NCBI GenBank assembly: GCA_051872395.1 | Contig: JBJEDU010000030.1 | Span: forward strand, 1 to 64,000 | Reading direction: 5' to 3' | DNA: 64,000 nt | Source: JBJEDU01 sp051872395 | GTDB taxonomy: Bacteria > Bacillota_I > Bacilli_A > RFN20 > CAG-826 | Shown: positions 8,263 to 16,625 of the stretch, one piece after another | Layout: each line of letters begins with the position of its first letter | Numbering within the stretch: position 1 is the stretch's first letter | Program-made: the position numbers and the translations under genes | Notes under the pieces: model-generated | Seen by the model: the letters and a program-made list of their open reading frames with translations, nothing else | The model's database searches: none | What the model was told of the DNA's origin: nothing

Positions 8263-9204
8263 ATGGAAAATAATTTTTTAAAAATTCAAGAATTATTGAA
8301 TCGACGTGCAGAATTTCAAACTCGATTAAATTTTTTTCCTTATGATGGTACACCCGAAGTTAAAACTATTTCAGGGAAAAGATATTTATATGTTCGCAAA
8401 AGAGAATTAGATAAAGTTAAATCCACATATGTAGGAGAATATTCTGAAGAACTATATAATGTTTTATTAAAGAATAATGCCGAAGCAAAATCTATTAGAA
8501 AAGAAATAAGGCATATCGATAAAGAACTAGCTTTACTAGGCTATAAAGATGAGAAATTATCTGAAAGGGTAATACTAAATTTAGAATTTGCTCGTTCTAA
8601 TATGAAAAAAATTATTTATGATCAGGCTGTTTTAGAAGGTGTAGCAACTACTTTTCCAGACACTGAAACTATATTAGAAAATGGTGTCGTAAAAAATGCT
8701 AAAATAGAAGATATTCAAAAAATTATTAACCTTAAACATGCTTGGCAATTTATTTTAGATAAGGATGTCATTCAATCACGTAGTGACTATTATTTAGCTT
8801 CCTATATTGCTAAATTAGTTAATGAGGGTTTATTAGCTATTCCAAATGGTGGGCAAATAAGAGGCGTTCCTGTTACAATTGGCGGTTCAACTTATATTCC
8901 TCCTATACCTTCGGAATATATTGTTAAACAAAATATTATTGATTTATTAGATTCTGACCTAGAAGATATTGATAAAGCAATTGAACTATGCTTATATGTT
9001 ATGAAAACTCAAATATATAACGATGGTAATAAACGAACAGCTATTGTTTATGCAAATCATTATTTAATTTCTAAAGGACAAGGTTTGTTAGTGATTGATT
9101 ATAATAAAGTAAGTGATTTTAAAAAACTCCTTATTTCTTATTATGAAGATAAAGATTTAGTTTCAATAAAAAAGTTTTTAAAGGAATGTTGGATGAAATT
9201 TTAA
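8263..9204 (+). CDS. Fic family protein (Fido fold) with Gln in place of the catalytic motif His
   Basis: A 313-residue Fic-domain protein. Fic enzymes usually transfer AMP or another nucleotide moiety to protein hydroxyl groups through HxFx(D/E)GN(G/K)R. Here residues 250-259 read QIYNDGNKRT: the phosphate-binding DGNKRT part is intact but the catalytic His is Gln. A subset of Firmicutes Fic proteins shows the same QxFxDGNKR pattern as far as I recall, so this may be a subfamily trait and not decay. Upstream, VLEGVATTFPDTETIL (about 127-142) resembles the inhibitory-helix region of class II Fic proteins. The N-terminal 110 residues look like a helical accessory domain. Many relatives act as toxins or stress modulators; no antitoxin gene is adjacent. 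The flanking DNA is decayed mobile material, so horizontal acquisition is likely. Confidence 0.85.
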   Translation: MENNFLKIQELLNRRAEFQTRLNFFPYDGTPEVKTISGKRYLYVRKRELDKVKSTYVGEYSEELYNVLLKNNAEAKSIRKEIRHIDKELALLGYKDEKLSERVILNLEFARSNMKKIIYDQAVLEGVATTFPDTETILENGVVKNAKIEDIQKIINLKHAWQFILDKDVIQSRSDYYLASYIAKLVNEGLLAIPNGGQIRGVPVTIGGSTYIPPIPSEYIVKQNIIDLLDSDLEDIDKAIELCLYVMKTQIYNDGNKRTAIVYANHYLISKGQGLLVIDYNKVSDFKKLLISYYEDKDLVSIKKFLKECWMKF

Positions 9205-9229
9205 ATCATTTTCTGACTTAGTTATTCCC

Positions 9230-9500
9230 TTCAATGAATCGATGATAACAGCTTATAACGATCGAATAAAAATCCTATCGAGTGGTACTATACCGCCACT
9301 ACAAACGATAGTTGGTTTTATGAAGGCTGCTCCATTTCTTTAAAAATAAATTGTCTGAAAATTTTCATTAACTCCATATAAGTGAATAGACATGAATAGA
9401 TATTCCCACGATTATTTCAAGATATACATATATAAAAGTAATTTTACTCAAAGAAAATAACATTAGAGTTACTATACCATTTAATTGTATTAATGATGCG
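9230..9500 (+). pseudogene. Second, heavily decayed AlbA_2/RecG-like regulator fragment
   Basis: In one frame the segment reads FNESMITAYNDRIKILSSG, then TIPPLQTIVGFMKAAPFL and, after a stop, KLSENFH-stop-LHISE-stop-T-stop, then IPTIIS and LLKENNIRVTIPFNCIN. This is the same region as in AlbA_2-type regulators (YNDRIEIlSrGtlpp...KLSEIFLQLHISEKTGRGvP) with about four nonsense codons. The last part matches the intact copy at 7440-7510 (LKENNIMVTIPFNRIN). It then runs directly into the type I S-subunit remnant on the other strand at about 9500, so a recombination joint lies there. Confidence 0.7.
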
Positions 9501-9658
9501 GGTTCATCATTAGGATCTTGCTTAACTAATTTACCTTCGATTGCGTATTGGAAAATTGATTTCTTTAGCTTGTCAGGAAATTCTTCTTCAAGTATTACTG
9601 AATCATTGTTTCCAATCTTCCCATGATAGCAATTATCATCAATAAAGCGGATATCACC
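9498..9658 (-). pseudogene. Type I restriction specificity subunit (HsdS) fragment
   Basis: On the minus strand the frame reads GDIRFIDDNCYHGKIGNN, then EEEFPDKLKKSIFQYAIEGK and LVKQDPNDEPASLI. The second and third parts are the signature of the HsdS family between target-recognition domains (FPdKLrkSIlqyAiqGKLVpQdpnDEPAS). Only about 54 codons remain, with no start codon, target-recognition domain or hsdM/hsdR neighbour. A restriction-modification locus, or an S-subunit shuffling cassette, once existed here. Confidence 0.75.
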
Positions 9659-9696
9659 CTTTGATTAATTTTCTATCTCTTAGTGTGAATTGTATC

Positions 9697-9872
9697 TTAA
9701 AACTTAGATGATACATCTTGTATAAGTAAGGTGATACGTATAATCGTATTGCCTTTTTTCTTGCTTTTATAGCAGTATTTACTCATTTAAATATGTTAAC
9801 AATTTGAAATGGTTGTCTAATTTCATTTTTAGTTTCTTCATCTACTCACTTAACGGATAGAGTGAATAAAAT
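9697..9872. repeat. Diverged direct repeat, copy 2
   Basis: Counterpart of 7973-8149, about 80-85% alike by eye. The 29-codon minus-strand frame (9697-9786) reads MSKYCYKSKKKGNTIIRITL and ends at TAA. In this copy the repeat sits between the HsdS fragment and the second ATPase; in copy 1 it sits between the recombinase remnant and the Fic gene. Both copies therefore separate an older decayed gene from an intact one. Confidence 0.6.
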
Positions 9873-9887
9873 TGCAAGAACTTGCAA
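9872..9887 (+). promoter_or_regulatory. Palindrome upstream of second ATPase gene
   Basis: TTGCAAG (9872-9878) and CTTGCAA (9881-9887) form a 16-base palindrome with a 2-base centre, 24 bases before the ATG at 9912. Like the first ATPase gene, this copy therefore has a TTGC-containing dyad next to its start, suggesting related autoregulation. Confidence 0.45.
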
Positions 9888-9911
9888 AAATTTTAGTTAG
9901 AGGTGAACAGA

Positions 9912-11162
9912 ATGATTAAAAGAGATATGTATCTACAAAAAATTATAGATAGAATGGACAACGGAATGATTAAAGTGATTACAGGTATTAGAAGATGTGG
10001 AAAATCCTATTTATTATTTGAGATTTTTTATAATTATTTGTTAGATCATAATATTCCTAGCTCACATATTATCACTTTGCAATTTGATGATAGATTAAAT
10101 ATAAAATATCGAGATCCAGATGTATTGTGCGACTTTATTCATAGTAAAATAACCGATTCTCAAAAATACTATATTTTGTTGGATGAAGTTCAATTAATAT
10201 CAAATTTTGAAGAAGTATTAATCTCTTTTTTGCATATTAAGAATGTGGACATATATGTCACTGGGAGTAATGCAAAGTTTCTTTCATCTGATATCATTAC
10301 TGAATTTAGAGGAAGAGGCGATCAAATTCATTTGTCGCCTTTATCATTTAAAGAATTTTTTGATGCGTGTCAATTAGAGTATGAAGACGCATGGAATGAA
10401 TATTCTATGTTTGGCGGAATGCCATATTTATTGATGTGTAAAACAGATGAGCAAAAGATATCATATTTAAATAATCTATTCGCGGAAACATATATTAAAG
10501 ATATTGTTAATAGAAACAACTTGAAAAATATTGATGTTTTTGAAGACGTTTTAAATATTATTTCTTCTAACATTGGTTCATTAACTAACCCTAATAAGCT
10601 ATCAAATACATTTAAATCAATTAAAAACCAAGCTGTCTCTCCTAATACAATTAATCAATATTTGGAATATTGTGTTGATTCTTTTTTAATTAGAAAAGCA
10701 TATCGATATGATGTAAAAGGAAAAAAGTATATAGATACTCCTCTCAAATATTACTTCAGCGATATCGGACTTAGAAATGCTAGACTTGGTTTTAGACAAC
10801 AAGAAGAAAGCCGCATAATGGAAAACATCATTTATAATGAGCTAGTAACCTGTGGATATAATGTCGATATTGGAGTTGTCGTTGTTAGCGAAAAAAATGA
10901 AAATAATAACTATGTTAGAAAACAACTTGAAGTAGATTTTGTTTGCAACTTAGGCTATGAAAGATACTATATACAGTCTGCTTTGAATACTGATAATATC
11001 GAAAAAAAGAAACAAGAAGAGAGGCCATTACTTAATATTGATGATAGTTTTAGAAAAATTATTATCGTAAAAAATAATATAAAAAAATGGAAAGATGATA
11101 ATGGGGTTCTTTTCCTTGGATTAAAAGAGTTCTTGTTAAATCCAGAATCAATAAAAGCTTAA
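9912..11162 (+). CDS. ATP-binding protein, AAA_14/DUF4143 family (second copy)
   Basis: A 416-residue P-loop protein. I start it at the ATG at 9912 (MIKRDMYLQKI), which has AGAGGTG six bases upstream; the GTG at 9903 lies inside that ribosome site. Walker A GIRRCGKS is at residues 25-32, Walker B YYILLDEVQ follows at about 80, and a VTGSNAKFLS sensor-like motif comes next. FGGMPYLL belongs to the DUF4143 part, and near the C-terminus QLEVDFVCNLG...YYIQSA gives the E-VDF...IQ pattern of a PD-(D/E)xK-like fold. It is only distantly similar to the copy at 6141, so it represents a separate acquisition or an old paralogue. Function of the family is unknown. Confidence 0.9.
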   Translation: MIKRDMYLQKIIDRMDNGMIKVITGIRRCGKSYLLFEIFYNYLLDHNIPSSHIITLQFDDRLNIKYRDPDVLCDFIHSKITDSQKYYILLDEVQLISNFEEVLISFLHIKNVDIYVTGSNAKFLSSDIITEFRGRGDQIHLSPLSFKEFFDACQLEYEDAWNEYSMFGGMPYLLMCKTDEQKISYLNNLFAETYIKDIVNRNNLKNIDVFEDVLNIISSNIGSLTNPNKLSNTFKSIKNQAVSPNTINQYLEYCVDSFLIRKAYRYDVKGKKYIDTPLKYYFSDIGLRNARLGFRQQEESRIMENIIYNELVTCGYNVDIGVVVVSEKNENNNYVRKQLEVDFVCNLGYERYYIQSALNTDNIEKKKQEERPLLNIDDSFRKIIIVKNNIKKWKDDNGVLFLGLKEFLLNPESIKA

Positions 11163-11180
11163 ATTGTCTTTCATTTTTAT

Positions 11181-12362
11181 TCACGTCTTTTTTAGCAATT
11201 TTTTTGCGAAAATATCGATGAAGAACGCTCCAAGAGGTGCGGTAATAATAATTGATAAAACCGACACTGTTAAAATAACTTCGCCACAAGATAGACCAGT
11301 GGATAACGCTATTCCTCCAATAGAAGCTTGCACTGTGGCTTTAGGGAGATAAGCAAAGATACAAAATATTCTTTCTTTAATTGTAAGTTTAGTAAATAGT
11401 AGACATATAATTACGCCTATTGTTCTAGATAATAATCCAATAATTAGAACGAGTAAAGAAGGCCAAAAATTATTTAAGGCATAGGAAAAATTAACACTCG
11501 CGCCTACTAAAACAAATAATATAACTTCAAAAAATGTCCACATAGAGTTATAACCACGAGATAATTCTTTTGCTTTATCTTTTAATTTAAACGTTAAAAT
11601 CATGCCAATAACCATAATTCCTAATAAAGAGGAAATGGAGATGTAAGGCTTTAATAAGTTTTCTACCCCAATCATTAAAAATGATGTACTGATTAATATT
11701 AATATATTTATCGGAAGTGAGAACTTTGTTTTCTTAAATATAAATAGCAAAATAATACCAACAACTATTCCAAAAATTATTCCGAGAATAATTGAAATAG
11801 GCGCTAGAGCAATTGAAATAAAATTAAATGTGTTAGTTTCTACTAAACTTAGAAAAGCATAAAATAAAACAATTACATAAATATCATCAACACTAGAACC
11901 TGCTAAAATAAGCTCTGGGACAGAGTGTTCTTTTCCATATCCTTCTTCGATTAATTTTATCATTCTTGGAGACACTACCGCAGGGGATACCGCCGCTAGA
12001 ACAGATCCTAATAATAAACCTTCTTGCCAAGATAAATTGAGAATAAAATGTGATGCTAACATTATGCCAACTATTTCTAATGTCGCAGGTATAAAACACA
12101 TTAATATTGCTGGTCTTCCAACTTTTTTCAAAGATTGAATGTTTAAATTCAATCCACTTCTAGTCAAAATAATAACTAATGCAATTTGTCTTAATTCACT
12201 TGATATATTTAGTATGTTTTCATCAATTAAATTTAAACAATATGGTCCAAATACTAAACCAACAATTATCATCCCAACCAAACCTGGGATTTTAATTTTA
12301 TTTAGTAAATAACCAACAATATAGCCAACAAGAAGAATTAACCCGAAAGATAATATGAACAT
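11181..12362 (-). CDS. Cation:proton antiporter (CPA2 family), regulated by a leader terminator
   Basis: A 393-residue membrane protein with about 11-13 hydrophobic segments and the Na+/H+ exchanger fold (KIKIPGLVGMIIVGLVFGPY opening segment; the central SSVDDIYVIVLF motif with paired acidic residues that bind ions in CPA2 proteins). No C-terminal TrkA-N domain is present, so it is not a full Kef-type potassium channel. It presumably exports Na+ or K+ against protons. It diverges from a TetR gene and a second antiporter of the same superfamily. GGAGG precedes the ATG, and a strong hairpin followed by six T residues sits just upstream of it. Confidence 0.85.
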   Translation of the reverse strand: MFILSFGLILLVGYIVGYLLNKIKIPGLVGMIIVGLVFGPYCLNLIDENILNISSELRQIALVIILTRSGLNLNIQSLKKVGRPAILMCFIPATLEIVGIMLASHFILNLSWQEGLLLGSVLAAVSPAVVSPRMIKLIEEGYGKEHSVPELILAGSSVDDIYVIVLFYAFLSLVETNTFNFISIALAPISIILGIIFGIVVGIILLFIFKKTKFSLPINILILISTSFLMIGVENLLKPYISISSLLGIMVIGMILTFKLKDKAKELSRGYNSMWTFFEVILFVLVGASVNFSYALNNFWPSLLVLIIGLLSRTIGVIICLLFTKLTIKERIFCIFAYLPKATVQASIGGIALSTGLSCGEVILTVSVLSIIITAPLGAFFIDIFAKKLLKKT

Positions 12363-12375
12363 TTTCTCCTCCTAT

Positions 12376-12441
12376 AAAAAACGCTGATTTAATCTACAAA
12401 AATTATGACAAAAAGTCATAAGTTGTAGACGTCATCAGCGT
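12376..12441 (-). promoter_or_regulatory. Leader hairpin with terminator character upstream of antiporter (attenuator candidate)
   Basis: Three nested inverted repeats form one long stem on the minus-strand transcript: ATCAGCGT/ACGCTGAT (12434-12441 with 12381-12388), TTGTAGA/TCTACAA (12423-12429 with 12393-12399) and TTATGAC/GTCATAA (12415-12421 with 12403-12409) around a 5-base loop. In transcript order the right arm is followed at once by six U residues and then AUAGGAGG and the ATG. Termination here would prevent antiporter expression. Further 5' the leader has two small hairpins (GGAA...TTCC, CTTAA...TTAAG), and a TATAAT-like box lies at 12494-12499. I do not recognise a named riboswitch. 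Confidence 0.7.
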
Positions 12442-12612
12442 GTAAGCGGTTTTCTTAATTATTTAAGATGGAAGAACATCATTTCCGTTAAACATTATAC
12501 ATTATCAAATCTATAAGGAAATAAAAATCATTTAATCTTTATAGATAGCATCCTTTGTTTTTATCTTAAAACTTAGATAGTGGTGGTGAATAACGAAAGG
12601 ATGATATATAAT

Positions 12613-12644
12613 ATGGAAACTAACAAAGGGGAAAAAGTTTCCAT
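12613..12644 (+). promoter_or_regulatory. Inverted repeat spanning ribosome site of TetR gene
   Basis: ATGGAAAC (12613-12620) and GTTTCCAT (12637-12644) are perfect 8-bp arms around a 16-base loop that contains AAAGGGG, the best ribosome site for the ATG at 12643. It may be the TetR protein's own operator or a translational hairpin; the right arm includes the proposed start codon. Confidence 0.45.
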
Positions 12645-13122
12645 GAATGATATTATCATTGATTTAACGCTCAAACATTTAAAAGAAGATGGATTAAAAT
12701 TTTCTATCGATGAAATAGCAAAAGAATTAAAAATATCTAAAAAAACTATATATAAATATTTTTCAAGTAAGGAAATATTGGCAAATTCTGTTTTTAATAA
12801 AATTACTAACATTACATTACTTGATTTAAACAAATGTTTGGAAAGTTCACCTATTGATAAACATAAAGTTTTAGAAATTTATTTATCGAGTTTCATATTA
12901 CTGGATGAAAGATTATTTAATCGTTTTAGTCTTAATGAATCTGTGAAAGTCGTAGCGAATAAACGCCATCAACAAATTAATGAAATGATGAATAATAGTT
13001 TTATAAAAGATGAGTCAATTTTGTTTATTATTGAATCAACTTTTAAGAGTTTATATTCATATAGAAATGACAAAAATATTGTTGAAAAAACTATAGAAAG
13101 ACTTATTTTATTATGGGTATAA
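12643..13122 (+). CDS. TetR-family transcriptional regulator
   Basis: A one-domain DNA-binding repressor type. From the ATG at 12643 it has 159 residues; the frame remains open to a GTG at 12580, but ATG 12643 follows AAAGGGG and places the HTH at the usual distance from the N-terminus. The HTH reads FSIDEIAKELKISKKTIYKYFSSKE, the standard TetR recognition-helix block. The ligand-binding half is short and helical. It overlaps the following antiporter gene by 10 bases and diverges from the other antiporter, so it most likely controls one or both. Confidence 0.88.
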   Translation: MNDIIIDLTLKHLKEDGLKFSIDEIAKELKISKKTIYKYFSSKEILANSVFNKITNITLLDLNKCLESSPIDKHKVLEIYLSSFILLDERLFNRFSLNESVKVVANKRHQQINEMMNNSFIKDESILFIIESTFKSLYSYRNDKNIVEKTIERLILLWV

Positions 13123-14357
13123 TTATTGAGGTTTTGAAGGTTTTTGCGATAATTTGTGTGGCTTTTATTGTTGGAAAAGTAATAGCAAAAATCAAATTAC
13201 CTGCCATATTAGGATGGTTAATAGTCGGTGTTGTTTTTGGGCCATATTTAGCGGGTATTGTTGACCAAACTATTATTGATTCTCTTGCGTATAAGATATT
13301 TATAAAACTATTAGAATGTTTCGCTGGAGTGCTTATTGGAAAAGAAATTATCTTTAAGAAATTAAAATCTTCAGGTAAACAAATAATTGGTATTACTTTT
13401 ATTCAATCGCTTGGCACTTTTGTATTAGTGTCTTTGATTTTTCTTATCGTTTTTATTTTTACTAATACCCCATTATATTTAGCATTTGTTTTTGGCGGTA
13501 TTGCTCTCGCTACCGCACCCGCACCAGCGCTTGCAATTACTAATGAATATCACACTGATGGACCAGTCACTAAAACACTCATCCCTTTAGCGGCTTTAGA
13601 TGATGTTATTGGCGTAGTTGTTTTCTTCACTGTGATTTCAATTATCAATGCTTCTTTTTCAAGTGGTGATTCTTCTATTTTCTTAATTGTTTTATCAATT
13701 ATTTTGCCTTTTGTAATAGGAATTTTGCTTGGACTTGCCGCTAGTGGGATTTTAAAGCACCTAAGAAACGAAAAATGGAAATTCTTTACATTAATATTAT
13801 CTTTAATAATTTCTCTTCTAGTTGGCTTAATTTTTGACAAATTTATTTTTAATTCATTCTCATTAAATTATTTGATTATTGGTATGTCATTCACTACAAC
13901 TTTAGTAAATTTAGTGGAAGAAGATAAATTAAAAACAATATTTAATTGGTATAAACCGATATTAAATTTTTCATTAATTGTCGTTATTGTCAATTTAGGA
14001 ATGCCACTTGATTACCGTTTAATATTTGGCGCTGGAATATTTACTGCAGTATACATTTTATCTCGCGCTAGTGGGAAAATTTTATTCTCTTTTATTGGTG
14101 GCAAAATTACAAAAGCGGATAAAAATGTTACTAAATATTTAGGCTTTACTCTTTTACCTCATTCAGGAGTTTCATTAATCTTTACCGGTATTGCTGCGAC
14201 AACATTAAACACTATAGATCCTTCTTTAGCGAGTATTGTTCAAGGAACGATATGCGCTGCTGCATTAATAAATGAAATTATCGCAGTTATTTTGGCTAAA
14301 TTTGCGTTCAAGTGGGCGCATGAACTTAATAGTGTTTCTACTAATCAAACAAATTAA
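13113..14357 (+). CDS. Cation:proton antiporter (CPA2 family), second copy
   Basis: A 414-residue membrane protein with about 12-13 hydrophobic segments and the same exchanger fold as the divergent gene at 11181-12362, but with low direct similarity. The opening IKLPAILGWLIVGVVFGPYL segment, ATAPAPALAITNEY and the acidic AALDDVIGVVVFF motif correspond to the ion-binding core. No regulatory C-terminal domain is present. The start overlaps the TetR stop, so the two are translationally coupled. Substrate ion cannot be read from the sequence. Confidence 0.85.
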   Translation: MGIIIEVLKVFAIICVAFIVGKVIAKIKLPAILGWLIVGVVFGPYLAGIVDQTIIDSLAYKIFIKLLECFAGVLIGKEIIFKKLKSSGKQIIGITFIQSLGTFVLVSLIFLIVFIFTNTPLYLAFVFGGIALATAPAPALAITNEYHTDGPVTKTLIPLAALDDVIGVVVFFTVISIINASFSSGDSSIFLIVLSIILPFVIGILLGLAASGILKHLRNEKWKFFTLILSLIISLLVGLIFDKFIFNSFSLNYLIIGMSFTTTLVNLVEEDKLKTIFNWYKPILNFSLIVVIVNLGMPLDYRLIFGAGIFTAVYILSRASGKILFSFIGGKITKADKNVTKYLGFTLLPHSGVSLIFTGIAATTLNTIDPSLASIVQGTICAAALINEIIAVILAKFAFKWAHELNSVSTNQTN

Positions 14358-14557
14358 TTATTTTTAATTTTAAATAGTTCTATAACCCCATAAAGTTTAT
14401 TTCTAATAAAAATAATAGTAAAATTGAATTTGGAAATATCAGTTAATAATTTTTGTGAAAATTATTTCATATAAATTATAAAAAAGCGCTTTTTGCTTTT
14501 ATAAGTAGAATAATAATTGTATTATTATATTACGCTTCAAGAAAAGGAGGGATGCCT

Positions 14558-16582
14558 ATGGCAAATAACGAACAACCACAACGCAAAAAAATATCCTGGG
14601 GATTAATTATTTCGTTTGTTTTAGTTATTGGAATGACAATATTCCTAGTATTTAATCTTTTTGGTGGAATCGGAAGTAGTGAAACATTCACTACCGCACA
14701 ATTTGTTCAAAACTTAATGAACAACAATATTACTGAAGTTACCGAAACACCTAAAGAATCAACGATCGTTGTTGTAACTGGTAAATATAAGAAAGTCGTC
14801 AATTCATCGACTCGTACTCTTTCATTTACTTATCGTGTAGCTTATGACACCTACTACGTTACAGAAACTGATTACACTTATAAGGATGAAATGACCAATC
14901 AAGATGTCAATTTAAATGATGTCAATTTATCCCAATTAGTTATTAGCAAACATAATGAAGGAGTTATTTCTTCATACATCGTCAAAGATGTTTATGTTAC
15001 TAGCTGGTGGGATCAATGGGGACCAACAATTATCATGCTTGGAGGTTCAGTTATTATCGTATTTTTCTTGTTCTCCCGTTTAGCAGGTTCTGTTGGAGCG
15101 AGTAATAACAAAGCTTTAGATTTTAATAAATCGCGAGCAAGACGAGAAAACGCTAGTAAAGTCAGATTCTCTGATGTCGCTGGCGCAGATGAAGAAAAAG
15201 TTGAAATGGAAGAAGTGGTTTCTTATTTAAAAGAACCAAAGAAATATGCAAAATTCGGAGCAAAATTGCCAAAAGGTATTTTATTAGTTGGCCCGCCAGG
15301 ATGTGGCAAAACTTTACTTGCAAAAGCAGTTGCGGGTGAAGCAGGTGTACCTTTCTATTCTATTTCTGGTTCTGACTTCGTTGAAATGTTTGTCGGTGTC
15401 GGTGCTGGAAGAGTTAGAGATATGTTTAAAGTTGCTAAAGAGAACGCTCCATGTTTGATTTTCATCGATGAAATCGATGCAGTTGGTCGTCAAAGAGGTG
15501 CTGGTCTCGGTGGTGGAAACGACGAAAGAGAACAAACCTTAAACCAATTATTAGTGGAAATGGATGGTTTCTCTGATAATTCAGGTATCATTGTCATCGC
15601 TGCAACTAATAGAGATGATGTTTTAGACCCTGCCCTACTCCGTGCTGGAAGATTTGATCGTAAGATCACTGTCTCTTATCCAGATGCGAAGGGCCGTGAA
15701 GAAATATTTAAAGTTCATGCGAGAAATAAAACTTTATCTAAAGATGTTGATTTTGCGGCACTCGCTAAAAGAACTGTTGGATTCTCAGGTGCTGATATTG
15801 AAAACATCTTAAATGAAGCTGCTATACTAGCAGTTAGAAAAAATTTAAATGAAGTTTCTATGGCGGAAATTGATGAAGCCATTGATAGAAGAATTGCTGG
15901 ACCAGCAAAATCTAGCAGAATGCTTTCTAAAGAAGAAAGAAAGATGATTGCTTTCCACGAAGCTGGACATGCGATTATTGGATTAAAATTACCTCATAGT
16001 GATGTTGTCCAAAAGATTACTATCGTTCCTCGTGGAAATACTGGTGGTCATGTTAGAATGACTCCAGAACAAGACCGCTTTGTTTTAACAAAGAAAGAAT
16101 TAGAAGCTCGTATTGTTGGATATTTAGGTGGTCGTACTAGTGAAGAAATTTTCTTCAACGAAGTGACTACAGGCGCTCAAAACGATATTGAAGTCGCAAC
16201 TCGTATTGCGAGAATGATGGTTACTGAACTTGGTATGTCAAGTTTAGGACCAATTCAATATGAAAGAGATACTGGTTCTGTTTTCTTAGGAAGAGATTAT
16301 ACCTCTTCACAAAAGAACTTCTCGACAGAAATTGCTTTCGAAATTGATAAAGAAGTTAGAAAGATTATTGATTCCGCTCATGAAAAAGCGCATGAAATAA
16401 TTACTGAATTTAAAGATGATGTCACTTTAATCGCTAACACTTTATTAGAAAGAGAAAGTATCACTGCAGAAGAGATTGATTATTTATTAGAACATCGTCA
16501 TTTAAAAGATGCGGAAGTCGAATCTAAAGTAGTTGAAGTAGAGGAAGACACCACTAATAAAGACGATGCCAAAGACGCATAA
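14558..16582 (+). CDS. ftsH: ATP-dependent zinc metalloprotease FtsH
   Basis: Membrane-anchored AAA+ protease that degrades misfolded and regulatory membrane proteins. I start it at ATG 14558, eight bases after AAGGAGG; the ATG at 14552 is too close to that site. The 674 residues run: first membrane segment (about 16-36), extracytoplasmic domain, second membrane segment (about 155-177), AAA domain with Walker A GPPGCGKT (245-252), Walker [10 protein letters not shown] and the second region of homology [20 protein letters not shown] (two pieces of that motif), and the zinc site HEAGH at 467-471. The acidic tail is usual. Length is typical of the family. A terminator follows directly. Confidence 0.97.
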   Translation: MANNEQPQRKKISWGLIISFVLVIGMTIFLVFNLFGGIGSSETFTTAQFVQNLMNNNITEVTETPKESTIVVVTGKYKKVVNSSTRTLSFTYRVAYDTYYVTETDYTYKDEMTNQDVNLNDVNLSQLVISKHNEGVISSYIVKDVYVTSWWDQWGPTIIMLGGSVIIVFFLFSRLAGSVGASNNKALDFNKSRARRENASKVRFSDVAGADEEKVEMEEVVSYLKEPKKYAKFGAKLPKGILLVGPPGCGKTLLAKAVAGEAGVPFYSISGSDFVEMFVGVGAGRVRDMFKVAKENAPCLIFIDEIDAVGRQRGAGLGGGNDEREQTLNQLLVEMDGFSDNSGIIVIAATNRDDVLDPALLRAGRFDRKITVSYPDAKGREEIFKVHARNKTLSKDVDFAALAKRTVGFSGADIENILNEAAILAVRKNLNEVSMAEIDEAIDRRIAGPAKSSRMLSKEERKMIAFHEAGHAIIGLKLPHSDVVQKITIVPRGNTGGHVRMTPEQDRFVLTKKELEARIVGYLGGRTSEEIFFNEVTTGAQNDIEVATRIARMMVTELGMSSLGPIQYERDTGSVFLGRDYTSSQKNFSTEIAFEIDKEVRKIIDSAHEKAHEIITEFKDDVTLIANTLLERESITAEEIDYLLEHRHLKDAEVESKVVEVEEDTTNKDDAKDA

Positions 16583-16594
16583 ATAAAAAATATT

Positions 16595-16619
16595 AGGAAG
16601 GTTAAATCCTTCCTTTTTT
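16595..16619 (+). terminator. Terminator after ftsH
   Basis: AGGAAGG (16595-16601) and CCTTCCT (16608-16614) form a 7-bp stem with a 6-base loop and a run of T. It ends only six bases before the dusB ATG. Confidence 0.75.
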
Positions 16620-16625
16620 ATCATC

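Noticed and set aside
5285..12500. Integrated element bounded by the tRNA-Ala 3' end
   Set aside because: I looked for a second copy of the tRNA 3' segment downstream and saw none, and no intact integrase is present. Only the general island interpretation is kept.
12554..12574. 17-base match (TATCTTAAAACTTAGAT) with 9692-9708
   Set aside because: A match of this length is not improbable by chance in such AT-rich DNA and the flanks do not align.
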